DNA of 64,000 nucleotides from Adineta ricciae (lineage: Eukaryota; Rotifera; Eurotatoria; Adinetida; Adinetidae), in the NCBI GenBank assembly GCA_905250025.1, contig CAJNOJ010000054.1:248001-312000 (forward strand), read 5' to 3'. The position numbers were made by a program, and so were the translations under genes. Shown in pieces: positions 42,244 through 52,978 of this stretch. The notes under the pieces were generated by a model, which was not told the DNA's origin, searched no databases, and saw only the letters and a program-made list of their open reading frames with translations. Within the stretch, counting starts at the first letter, position 1; the number at the start of each line of letters is the position of its first letter.

Positions 42244-45200
42244 ATGGAACCTCAAATGGAAAGTGAACCTTCGTCATTAAGAAATAATCTTATAACTGTT
42301 GATCGACCGGACACTGCGCAGGTAGGAAAGTTTGGCATTTGTGGATAGAGACCATTGATTGAAAGGTGAATTTAGCTTGTTGATCTTCATGTTTATGTTA
42401 TACCGACGAGCGTTTGGCAAGAACAGAAAAATCTAGCGGAAAATGATGCAATCGAACAAGCAATATCAGCTGGATTTGTTCAGTATGATAGTTTGAATGG
42501 ATAAAATTGATTGAGTCCGGTTTGTTTCGATAGCGTTCCACAGAATCTAACAATTTACGATCTTCGTCAACATATAACTGATATTTGCGGGCAAGAAGAT
42601 GGCTTTCCCAAAGATTTTATCTACTTAAGAAGCGTTGGTCGGTGCTTAGCAAAGGTATTTCTTTTTCGTTGAAGATCATATGAATCTACTTCCAAAAATA
42701 CTTCAGGTTAGACCTCAGCAAGAACTCGAACTGAAAGTGAAGAACTATCGACCACCGATTGTTTGTATCCTTTCATTGATTGCTGTTCATTATAATATTG
42801 AGATATACTTTTCTCTATTTTAGACATTTGCACCTGAAGTGAGTGTCGAAGTGATCGTCAGCGAATTTTCAATGTATGAAATCTTGTAGATTTACGTTCT
42901 CGAAGGACATCACGACGATGATTCGTCATTGGCAAGTAAATCCAAGAGTTCTCTTTCTCATGAATCTTCTATTCAATCATCATCATCATCGACAGCAACG
43001 ACTGGTCGTCAAGAAAGCTGGACGAGATCATTTGGTGAATCTCCAGCACCCGTAGCAACGCTGAACCCTTCATTCATTAATTCCAGTAGTGAACAACAGA
43101 ACTCAACAATTCTCGATCGATCAGCCACTTCTTCAACTTCGACGTAAATATAAAATAAAATGAAAAAAAAGCAAACTTCTTTTCATTCTTCGTTTTTAAG
43201 CCTCTCAAGAGCTTCGAGTACTCTCAGCGCAAGGTAAAATACTTTCCTATTAACAACAAATATGCGATTGATTATCTCCTACAATTGTAGAGATTTAGCG
43301 AAATTACGTGAAGAACAAGAGCGTCTTCGTTTACGTCAAATTGAATTAGCTCGCCAACGACGTGAAATCGAAGAAGAACAACAACGACGGAAAACAACCG
43401 AGAGCAGTCAAAGTGATGACAGTAAACCGGAAACTAGAAGAGTTGAATTATCGACACGTGATATTGAAGCTGAAAAACTCAAAGCTGCGAAGGAGCAAGA
43501 AGAGCAGCAACGACGTCGACGGGAATTGGAAGTCGAAGCACAAAAAATAGCACTTCAACGTGAAGAACAAAAACGTAAGGCCGAGCAAGAGAAACGACAA
43601 CGTGAAATTGAACAAGAAGAGAAGAAGAAACATGAACAACAAAATATTCTATCCAAACTAGAACGAGAAAAACAAGAAGAAGAAGCCGCTACACGTATTC
43701 AAGCGAGTTTTCGTGGTTATCAAAGTCGACAGAAAAGTAAAGATAAAAAACGACACGAGTAAGTCATTGTACATGCAAGCACTTTTCCCATCGACTTTCT
43801 CGTACAATCGCCATTCAGTCACGCCTATGATGCCGACAATGATAAACAGAGGTTGTATGAGTCACATCCATAGTCTGTTGTGTTTTTTCCCACATTTAAT
43901 TCGTTTGTTGTTGTTGATGATGAATTTGCAATCCGTCGCCATGTGATGCATCGTTCATTATCACTTTAATTTTGCTTAGCGCGTGCAACATATTCACCGA
44001 TTTCATTCACATTCATACATATGTCTAAATAATCCTTGTTCCCTTCACAGTGATGATGCAGCAGATCGACCTACGCAACGAACCTATCGAATACAAATAT
44101 ACGATAACACCGATGTCTGAACGGATGACAATGCATGAATGTCCAATCTCTTTCTTGTGACTAGTTGTTGTAATTTTTCTGTCGGAGAATTTTCCATGGA
44201 AAGAAAAAAAAAGAATCGAAGTATGTCTGCGTTTCAGAACGTCAAATTTTGCTAAATCTCGAGGAGTATGGTCAGCAGATTCCGATCGGGAACGAAACCA
44301 ATCACCGATTAAACATAAAACTATTCATTCGTTACCATTAGAGAGGTACGAAATTTGGAGAAACGAACATCTATGGTCGGCGTCGACTTCTCGGGAGGAC
44401 GAGAGAATTGAAACAAGAAATTCCGACATCGATCAGTCTTTCGGCTTTCCTTCTTTCAGGAACGAAGCCCAGGAACTTGAACGTTTACAGAGAGAAGCAC
44501 GCGAGTTAGCTCGCCGGAAGGCTGAAGAAGATCATGCTGAAGAAATCAAAGCACATGAGGGTAAAATAAGCTGACACGTTTCTGTTGTTTTGATTTTTGT
44601 TTATTAGTTGTTAGACTTTCGGAACAGCTGGAAAAACTGAAATCCGAACGTATTGAATTGGAAAACAATCGGGAAGCGATCATACGGCGAATGCAACAAT
44701 TACACGCACAAATTGTTGTGCGACGAACAGAAGGTAAATGAAAAATTGATTACTTCTCTGGTTAATTTTTAAGTTTATTTTAAATTTAGAACGAGATTTA
44801 TGGAAACAAAAATATCTGGTTCAGAAGAAAAAAACTGCTGAACTCGAAGAGAAAACACGAGCTGCATCCGTGAGATCGTCAACTAAAACATTGATGATAA
44901 TCTTGATTTGCATTTTGTTTTCAGCAAAATCAACCAGATTTAGCTTCTCGAACCGAACAAACTAAACTTCGCTTGAACCACAGTACCAAAGTATAAGAAG
45001 ACATCGTAAAAGATTGAAAGAGACATTGTGATTTCGATTCCTTTAATTTTTTTCGCTACTAGCTTCGTCAACAAGCTGAAAATGAATGTCAACTTTTAAA
45101 ACAAGAGTTACACCAGATGCGTTCCAGTCTGCATAATTTAGAAAAGCCTTCAATACCAACAAAGTTACTTCCACCACCACCACCGCTACCACAACAACAA

Positions 45201-45248
45201 CAACAGCAGAATATACCGATCACATTTGACATTACTCTGAAATATTGA
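42244..45248 (+). CDS. SPATA1-like protein with IQ motif and C-terminal coiled coil
   Basis: Many short exons. It starts MEPQMESEPSSLRNNLITVD, then a conserved N-terminal module with VDLHVYVIPTSVWQEQKN, AISAGF, QNLTIYDLRQHIT, FIYLRSVGRCLAKV and TFAPEIYVLEG, which follows vertebrate SPATA1 block by block (DLHVFYVP-like start, SAGF, ...ELYLLP-like end). A Ser/Thr-rich linker leads to a long charged coiled coil (DLAKLREEQERLRLRQIELA onward) with an IQ-type calmodulin motif, AATRIQASFRGYQSRQK. The C-terminal part, MQQLHAQIVVRRTEERDLWK then QKYLVQKKKTAELEEKTRAA, resembles the SPATA1 C-terminal domain. It ends in a poly-Pro/Gln run. An exon at 44238-44345 keeps frame, and another at about 44052-44121 would give an early stop (YRIQIYDNTDV), so alternative ends are possible. 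SPATA1 has ciliary or sperm-linked expression in vertebrates; its molecular role is not well defined. Confidence 0.7.
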
Positions 45249-45774
45249 TTTGATCTGCTCATGTGAAACCTGCTTATATTTGAATTTCGAATAAATTGTT
45301 TAAACAAAAATCTCAATTTCTATGTTTTCGCTTAATAATTTGCTTGCTGTGTGATGATCAGAGCAATATTCTTTCTAATCCCCTTGATCCATACATATGT
45401 TTGTAATGCGATATCAGAAGATACTGTTCGATTGGATTCGTTGTTTCCCTTTTCTCTTCTATCTGATCGGTAAACATGAACTCTGGATATGTATCTTCGA
45501 CAAGAAAGAAATGAGGAATATGATTTATACAACGAAACGTTTAAAGAATCAGAATATGATACATGTATAACACATAAAATGAGAGAAATCTATAACGAAC
45601 GAAGGTTTGAATGCGGAAAATAAAGATACAAATAGAAAGAAAGAAAGAAGAAAAAAAATTGTATGATAAAAGAAGAGAAGAGAAGAAAAAGCGATTATAC
45701 ATGTATTTATTGCAACCAGATCGATCACCTCGGATACTGACTAGAACGAATAAAAGGTTTGAAATGAAAATGAA
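45249..45774. other. Convergent intergenic region
   Basis: About 520 bases between the SPATA1-like and TCF/LEF stop codons. AT-rich 3' flanks with an AATAAA near 45290 for the SPATA1-like gene. No gene seen. Confidence 0.4.
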
Positions 45775-47296
45775 CTATGTCTCTCGTTTGAGTCCATTCA
45801 AAAGAGGCATCGGTGATGGTTGTAAGAATGGATCAAAATAAGGATGATGATGGTGATGATGATGATGAGATGATGGAAAGTGAGGTGGCGGAATTATTGG
45901 ATATCGTTGATGAGGAAGGTGAATGGAACCTTGTGGAGATGTTGACGATGACGATGAGTCTTTTCTTGATGATGAAGTTGTTGCTCGTGCTGGCATCAAT
46001 GTCATTGGCACAGCACAGTTAGTGGATGTTGATGAACCACTACCGTTTGAATTTGGTGGTTGTTGATGCATTAAGATACGTGATTTATTTTCTTCATCCG
46101 AATCGATCAACCGTTCACCATGATGTGACGAACGATTATTTCCACTGCTTGTATGTAAATCTTCTCCTTCAGGATGTTCCATCAATGGTATATCACAACG
46201 CTCAATACCATCATTTGAATCATCCATATTATCAATGTCATCGTCTTCACTCCATGAACCACCGCCAACGGAATTCGGTCCAATACAGGCGGACTCGTCT
46301 TCTGTATATCGAAGGCACTTTTTCTTTCGTCTAGAACGAGTAGATCAGTAGTCTTTGTAGCTCATTTCTCTGAAGTTTCATACTTGCAATGTTTACACCA
46401 ATTCGATTGTTGATCGAGACCAAATCTTGCACGACATTTCTTCTGATTGAGGCATTCTAAATGATCATGAAAGCGAAAGATTTAAAACAATGGATCTGCT
46501 ATGAAATTTACCGCCATTTTCTCCTTGACTTTTTTCTCGTTTCTTCCCTTTACTTCCGCGCTTCTTCCTTGCACCATAATTATCTCGAGCTGACCATCCG
46601 GGATATAACTGCATGTGTCTCATTCGTTCATCGCGTGCCATATCATAATATTTTTGCTGAACATTTCGATCGAGTTCATGCCACTACAACGACAAAGATT
46701 GCATTGCCTTTCTATAAAGATACATTTCACGTACTTTTCGACCAAGTATTTGATTGATAGCGGCACTTTCTCGTAATGTACATTCTTGTACAACTTGGGC
46801 TCGTTGTTCTTTCATGAATAGCATAAAGGCATTCAATGGCTTTTTGATATGAGGTTTCTTCGATCTCTTCTCGTCATGTGATACTGATAGTTTATGATGT
46901 TGCGGACTATGATCCATTGTTCTTTAAAAAACCAAACACAATAGAAAATAGATCTTCGGATTTGGATCAACGTACCTGAGTGTTGTTGATCGCTTTTGTC
47001 CCAAGGAATGGCTGCCGTTGTTGTTACCATTATGATTACTGTGAGTTGTCATGACTGATGAATGTCCAGTAGGTGTATGTACTGCTGTCGCTGCTGCTGA
47101 ACCTTGAGAGAGAACAGCTGGAGAGAAAGGATAACCCGGTGGAAATACGAATGGAAACATCGGTGGACGCCTAGAAAGATTCAACTTTTCTTTCTACTTC
47201 ATTTTCATTTAATTAGAAACAAACGAACCAATGCTGTGCATAAAGTGATTGAAATGATGATGATGATGACAATGGATATATGGAATTAGGTACACC
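45775..47296 (-). CDS. TCF/LEF transcription factor with HMG box and C-clamp (5' end unresolved)
   Basis: Minus-strand gene with several exons. Reading downstream: an exon [20 protein letters not shown] (47296 to about 47239), then [20 protein letters not shown] and a His/Asn/Ser-rich region, then the HMG box beginning [20 protein letters not shown] with [20 protein letters not shown], and [20 protein letters not shown] with [14 protein letters not shown]-clamp follows, [20 protein letters not shown] then [14 protein letters not shown], with all its cysteines. The acidic and His-rich C-terminus ends LLNGLKRET. This is the nuclear effector of Wnt signalling. The C-clamp resembles that of fly Pangolin, worm POP-1 and the E-type vertebrate TCF isoforms. 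The N-terminal beta-catenin-binding domain was not found upstream; it may lie in the run of Ns at 47947-48022, in a distant exon, or be lost. Confidence 0.93.
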
Positions 47297-49999
47297 TGAA
47301 TAGACAAATTTTTATGAATAGAAATTTATTTTTCCAACGATTTCAATTCTGGTAATCTTCGAAACTATCGTTCAACGATGTTTTTCTTGATATATATATA
47401 GATAGATTGTAGCGAATGATATGTTATATTATGTCCTTTTGACCACAATTTAAGAAGAAAAAGATCTTTGTTCGTTGTTCGATGTCTATTTCGAGATACA
47501 CAGAGCCCGATTAATATCTCATTTACGTGAAAGAGTCTTCTTTCTGCAAAAAATTTATAAATTCTATCTAGTGTAAGTCATCAATGTTCTTTTTTTTGTT
47601 GTTACAACAAAAGAATCGTTTAGACTTTGATAAAAATATCATTAAACGCTGAAATATTTATCAATAGGAGCATATAGAGTAAAATGGTGCAAGTAAGCAC
47701 ATTTGCTGAATAGAATTACGATAGTCTCGATGTTTTTTTTCGCTTTTCCTTCTACTAACTATCATCTTGATGATTGAATTGACATTCTAGTCAGTACAAT
47801 AGAAAACTATTGCCCATCACAGTGAACATTCTCTTTTATTCTTTCGTTTTTCTCTTCATTGTCTTCCTTTTCTCTCTCGTTAATAAGATCATTTTCCACT
47901 TTGTTACACGTCAACCGACGACATGGATGTCGATTAGAATTGCATGNNNNNNNNNNNNNNNNNNNNNNNNNNNNNNNNNNNNNNNNNNNNNNNNNNNNNN
48001 NNNNNNNNNNNNNNNNNNNNNNAACTTACGATTAATGTTGGAGCCAAGAGTATATTGGTCGGCATGGTCAATTGTATTGTTTGACTATCATTCGATATGT
48101 ATATGTGTATAAATATATCTGCTTCTTTATGATTGTCAGATGCGAGAGACAGGTATAAAACACTAAGTAATAGAACGAAGAAAACGAGATTAAAATGAAT
48201 GAGTATGAGTAGAGATCAATTATGCGCATCAACTTCTTTGTCGGTCGGTATTTCTTTTTCTTGTCTTTTATGTAAAGTGAAAGGCTTTCTATTGTAGTCG
48301 GTTCAACTTCAAACACGAAAAATATATTGTTCAATGTTCAACCTATAAATTTCTTACAAGTTACGAAGAGGAGAAAAGTGGTACCATAACACACAGGATC
48401 TCAACGATAGCATGTTTCTCTTTTTAATTATCTTTCAGATGGAAAGATAATAATCAGTTGGTTTTTCTTGTCAAAATCTTTGTTCAGCATTCTTTTGATA
48501 ATCGCACGTCATCTAATTGTTCTGACAGAATCGAGTGAAAGTTTTTCACAAATGTTTGATATCTATCTTCAGTTGTTTTCTTCTGAAAAAAGGCTAACTT
48601 AACTAATGTCCGATAGTGATGTTGTAATAGACATCGACGGCTCGTAAATCTTCTTTTTCTGCTAGTGTGATGAACACCCATCGGGACGTTAGTTTGTGAT
48701 TGATCGAGTACGAGAGGTGATGATGATCATAGTCATCGAGTTCTCTTCTGCTTCTTTCAGTATATATAGTCTTTTTCCATGATTATGGTCTCTCTCTCTC
48801 TGTCTTTCTTGTAAACTAGAATAAGAAAAGGAAATATTTCCCATATATAAGAACAAAAACCGATTTGATATGTTGATGAATTGAAGTAAATCGAAGCGAA
48901 AAGAATCAAATTATCTATTTAAATGATACATACGGTAGATGTGTAAATCACTTTTTTCTTATATATCGAGTCGATTCTTGGAGTATGTGTGACACAAACA
49001 GGCGGAGCTGGCAGTAGTAGCGCGGTGTATTCACTTTGAACGGCAATGCAATGGCCTTCGCGTCGTATTACTGAAAGTGGGAGCAAAACAGACAGAGAAG
49101 GAGAAGCGGCGGCCACCCATCAAAACTGACCAACATGTATTCTCTCTCTTTCTCTCTCTCTCCTTCCCTTGCGTGCGCTGACCTTCAGTTCGCCTTTACT
49201 ATACAACCTAGTATGCTTTTGTGTTGATCCTGAGAACAAACAACACAGCGGCGGCGCGGCGGCGAAGGCGATTTGTTCGCTCTCACTGTTCAAGCGTCCA
49301 CCGTTGTAATTCGTTCATCGACCAGTAAAAGAAAGAGAAATGAAGAAGGAAGAATAGAAGAGAGAAATTTGTTCATCACATGTTCATTCATCTCTATCCC
49401 TCCGATATACACACAAAGGAGCACTATCACGAGAATATATGTCAAATACAACAAGCGAACAAGAACGTGTGTATACGAATAACAATAGGATATGAACAGT
49501 AGAAGAAGAAGAAAAGAAGACGACGCGCGGAGAAATAACTACTAATCACACTTTTGCTGCTTCTGTATCGATGATTGTGTGAAAAAGAGGAGTATTGTAT
49601 ATGTATACATTTCTTCACAAATTAGAAAGGTGGGAAAACATATCTCGAACGCGGAGACAAGCTTCAACCGTTTTAGCTTCAACGCGTCTGATAATGATAA
49701 AAGTAATCAAGCAGAATTCATTTGCTTATCATCATGATCAGTTCGATATTTGTAAATAACAAGTCGATCTTCACCTGAATATGAATCTTCATACAATATA
49801 AAGGAATAGATTGAACTAATAATCAAATCAACGGTGATTTTATATAGAAAAGATTTACTTAAACTACTAACTGTACCTGCCATCTACAATTACATGCGGA
49901 AATTTTTGTTTCAATACTCTCTTGAGTTACGACTGGTAGAGAGAAGAACGATTTATGTTTACATATAACGAGTAGTGACTAGCGGAGCGAATATTTATC
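47297..49999. other. Upstream region of TCF/LEF with assembly gap
   Basis: About 2.7 kb with no fully supported exon. Positions 47947-48022 are Ns, an assembly gap whose real length is unknown. On the minus strand a GTAAGTT donor-like site lies at the gap edge, so an exon may enter it. A GC-rich patch with (GGC)n repeats at about 49245-49272 and TC repeats near 49140-49165 look like promoter or 5' UTR sequence. A 65-codon minus-strand frame at 48484-48681 (MGVHHTSRKRRFTSRRCLLQ start) is the only one there of non-repetitive composition, but it has no supporting homology. Confidence 0.45.
47947..48022. other. Assembly gap (Ns)
   Basis: A run of about 76 undetermined bases inside the presumed 5' region of the TCF/LEF gene. 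Any exon here is invisible. Confidence 0.99.
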
Positions 50000-50572
50000 A
50001 TGAACAGAGCAAAGTTAGACTCATCACTATGCACCAATTCTCGAATGTATGGTCTTTTGTTACTTTCAATCATTATTATATTGGTTTACTATTATTTTCC
50101 GTCAAAATCATTCGTGATGAACGGTCTTGCTGATATCTCTCGTCTTCCGCAATCGACTTTCTTCAGCTATGTAAATATTTCTTCTCGAATTCATTTCAGT
50201 GAAAGTCAAGGCGTGCTTTATGTTCCACTTCCTAATCAAGTGCCACATTTCGGTTCAATTAAAAGTCTGATGATTCGAGGAAATCACCGTCATAAAGATG
50301 CAGAGAATAGCATTCTAGAAGAAGTCCTCATTCTTCTCGATGGTCAATTTCAAGTTCGAATTGGAGATGTAGATGAAAACAAACACGAAGATCATCGATT
50401 CGATATTGGCAAAAATGGCATTGTTGCACTAAAATTCGCAGCGCAAAAGTGTCATGCAGTGAAAAATCTTGGAAAAGAAACGAGTTGGTTCGCGAGTTAT
50501 TATGTGAAATCAAAGGAAATCATCACACCGCCTGTCGATCACCAAAGTTGTAAGCAGATGTTGCTAACTTAA
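50000..50572 (+). CDS. Membrane-anchored cupin-fold protein
   Basis: A single 190-residue frame. A short cytosolic N-terminus (MNRAKLDSSLCTNSR) precedes one signal-anchor helix (MYGLLLLSIIIILVYYYF), predicting a type II orientation. The remaining 150 residues form a RmlC-like cupin: a start YVPLPNQVPHFGSIKSLMIR, then GNHRHKDAENSILEEVLILL carrying the His-x-His and Glu typical of cupin motif 1, a glycine turn and strand FQVRIGDVD, and motif-2-like GIVALKFAAQKCHAVKNLG with a further His. Soluble relatives are mostly bacterial sugar-nucleotide or polysaccharide-modifying proteins such as WxcM-like and FdtA-like cupins. Enzyme activity and substrate are unknown. Its stop codon overlaps that of the convergent racemase gene. 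Confidence 0.7.
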   Translation: MNRAKLDSSLCTNSRMYGLLLLSIIIILVYYYFPSKSFVMNGLADISRLPQSTFFSYVNISSRIHFSESQGVLYVPLPNQVPHFGSIKSLMIRGNHRHKDAENSILEEVLILLDGQFQVRIGDVDENKHEDHRFDIGKNGIVALKFAAQKCHAVKNLGKETSWFASYYVKSKEIITPPVDHQSCKQMLLT

Positions 50573-51577
50573 CCAGTTTTCGATGGCAAAAATGATTGAA
50601 AATCGTATCGACCGAGCTGATAATCAACTGCCAGTTGAATCTATCGATTATAAACAACAATACAGAACAAAAACTAACAAAAATTGTATTTACATGCAAT
50701 TGCGATGAATCAAATAAAGGCACATGCGGGATATCCGATTGTTTGACTAATAAAGGAATTTCTATAGAAAATAAATCAACAAAACCTCTTGAAAATTAAA
50801 AAGAAATTGTCTACCAGTACACCCAAGTACCACACCTTCAACCTGTTGTTCATCAGAAAGACGTTGGATTGATTTGACGTAAAACTCGACTGATTTTTTC
50901 GTGAAAATGTTGTTTGATAATTCATCGAGGATAATTTGATGTAAACGATCCATTTCATCCGCAGGTGGAAAGACGATTTCTAACTGATGATCAACTAATC
51001 GTTTCACTACGCAACTATCCGACGTCATACTAAACTTTGTTCCCAAAAATCCAATCTAAAACGAAACTAATCACATGAATTTCCTTTATTTCAGCTTCGC
51101 TACTTTTTTCAGCTTTTTTTCTTTAATTGCAAATGCAACTGCATCACTGATATGAAGCAAAACTAAATTAGGGTAATATTCAACGATTCGTGGTACTGCA
51201 ATATGACCTATAGTTTGAAAAGGTAAGAAAATATGAGAATAAGCATATGTTTTTACCGGTATTAGAACAGATAAGCACGAAATCAACACCGCTTTTAACC
51301 AACTGATGAATACCTTCGAGAATGAATTCAGCTACAGCAGTCCATTGACTTTTATTCAATAAATCGACATATTCAAAGATATCCAATGATACGATATGAA
51401 TTCGACTTCCATGACCTGGCAACGATTTCCCAACCAATTGGTTCATTTGATTATAATACTTTTTCAAAAGACAATCATTTCAAGGAAATTTTGTTTAAAA
51501 CTCACTTCTGCTGTGGAAACATAGGCCAAACCTCCGACAATACCACAAATACGTTGTTTGACGTCCATACTCATCAT
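50569..51577 (-). CDS. Aspartate/glutamate racemase family protein
   Basis: Minus-strand gene with about six exons. Exon 1 (51577-51506) encodes MMSMDVKQRICGIVGGLAYV and ends STAE; exon 2 opens YYNQMNQLVG, giving the family's GGxxxxSTAEYY motif across the splice. Then come HIVSLDIFEYVDLLN, the first catalytic Cys in VDFVLICSNT, HIAVPRIVEYYPNLVLLHIS, KIGFLGTKFSMTSDSC, and the second catalytic Cys in GVVLGCTEIPLLVKQSDIPH (through a phase-1 intron). A final phase-0 intron of about 53 nt gives VPLFDSSQLH joined to IQLAVDYQLGRYDFQSFLPS and the stop at 50569. Both catalytic cysteines are present, so racemase activity on aspartate or a related amino acid is plausible. The family is mainly bacterial; the intron-rich structure shows the gene is settled in this genome. 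Confidence 0.85.
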
Positions 51578-51936
51578 TTAGTGTTGAAGCAAGTCAATGA
51601 CAGTGACTTTATCATATCAACAAGAAAAGAAAAGCTTCGTCATTCAATGTAAGCAAATATCATGATATACTTTTAACAAGCATCTGTTTTTCATCATTGA
51701 GTTTTGAGGGAAGATAAAAAATAACTATCCTCGTCTTTCTAATTGTCGGTACATTCATTAAAAAGCAAAATGATTCCGTATAGAAACAAGTACAATAATA
51801 AAAGAAAATTAGTTTAGTTGAAAAATAACAAATCGAAATTAAAAAAAAGCATTTCATTGTTTTCTTTTGTCTGAAATAGAAACATATAATACGACTCAAT
51901 GTATTCTGTGTCAAAAAGCAGAATTTTTAAGTAAGA
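51578..51936. other. Divergent intergenic region
   Basis: About 360 bases between the racemase start (-) and the U-box gene start (+), which must serve as promoter for both. AT-rich; no defined element seen. Confidence 0.35.
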
Positions 51937-52978
51937 ATGCAAATATCGCACGACCTAATTTGTCCGATAACATTAGACGTGTGCCGAGATCCGGTATTAG
52001 CCGCTGATGGTCATATCTATGAACGTAGCGCGATCGTCCAATGGATCAAACAACAGGGTACAAGTCCGCTGACACGTAAACCATTGACTCTCGACGATCT
52101 CCATTCGGAAACAAGTCTTAAACAACAGAATCTATTTGAAAAATCTAATATCGATCAATTAAATGTTTTCGCTTTATCACCATCATCGTTATCAATAACT
52201 ATAAATCCTGAAGAGCAAATGTCTACGAAACAGTGTGGTACTATTAAACGAATATTGGTGATAAGTAGCGTGGTTTTTATGATTATTGGAATGTTCATCT
52301 GTTTTTTTTTCATTACAATCCATTTAACATCGACAAGTAAGATCTCACCGTCAATTCATACTGATCTATAGATAATTCACTCATGATTCGTCACATTCAT
52401 ATACAGCTTGTTCAGAACTAGAAGGTCACGATGGTCTGCTCCACCTCTTTTTCTTTTTAGTTTCCTCTCCCAGCTACCCACCTACCAATCATACAGACGG
52501 TCTGACAACGTATAGATTACCAAATAATTGTACACTGGCAAATATTCTGCCTTTATTTTCATGGGACAATGCTCAAAAATTTGATTATACATACTACTCG
52601 AAAACCTTTCAAGCGATGTCAACTGAAACGATAATCATCTTCGCTTTTCGTAATGATCCATCGTATTGGTGTCTTGATAGTGTTTCAGTAGTAGATATCT
52701 CGTCTAACCATGAACTCCTCGTCAATGGAAATTTTGAACATAATCCATCGAATGGCTTCCTTCGATGTAATTTCTATGGAAATAGTTCAACAAATCTGTT
52801 TATCACATCTGGACACGCTTACAGCGGTTTCCATTCATTCTGTGATGGAAGTGTAGGACAACCGGATTATCTTGTACAAAAATTTCATACTAAAATCGGA
52901 CATTCCCATTTTCTTTCATTCTGGTTGCAAAATTTGGATGATTTATCCAATAGTGCACGTGTTTTCTTAAGTTACTAA
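51937..52978 (+). CDS. U-box domain / transmembrane / extracellular domain fusion protein
   Basis: Exon 1 (51937-52336, 400 nt) and exon 2 (52407-52978, 572 nt) join through a 70-nt GT-AG intron in phase 1 to give 323 residues. Residues 5 to about 70 form a U-box: DLICPITLDVCRDPVLAADG, HIYERSAIVQWIK, SPLTRKPL. U-boxes bind ubiquitin-conjugating enzymes and act as E3 ligases. A strong hydrophobic helix at about 105-128 (ILVISSVVFMIIGMFICFFF) follows, preceded by Lys-Arg. The C-terminal half is presumably outside or lumenal, with NHT and NCT glycosylation sites and a module YWCLDSVSVVDISSNHELLV, GNFEHNPSNGF, FHSFCDGSVGQPDYLVQKFH, which looks like a beta-sandwich domain. I do not know this architecture as a named family. 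A 27-nt stretch within exon 2 (GT to TTTTAG) could be retained or spliced without changing frame. Confidence 0.72.

Noticed and set aside
48484-48681. 65-codon - strand frame beside the assembly gap
   Set aside because: Composition is not repetitive, but there is no homology, signal or splice evidence. Mentioned only within the TCF upstream region.
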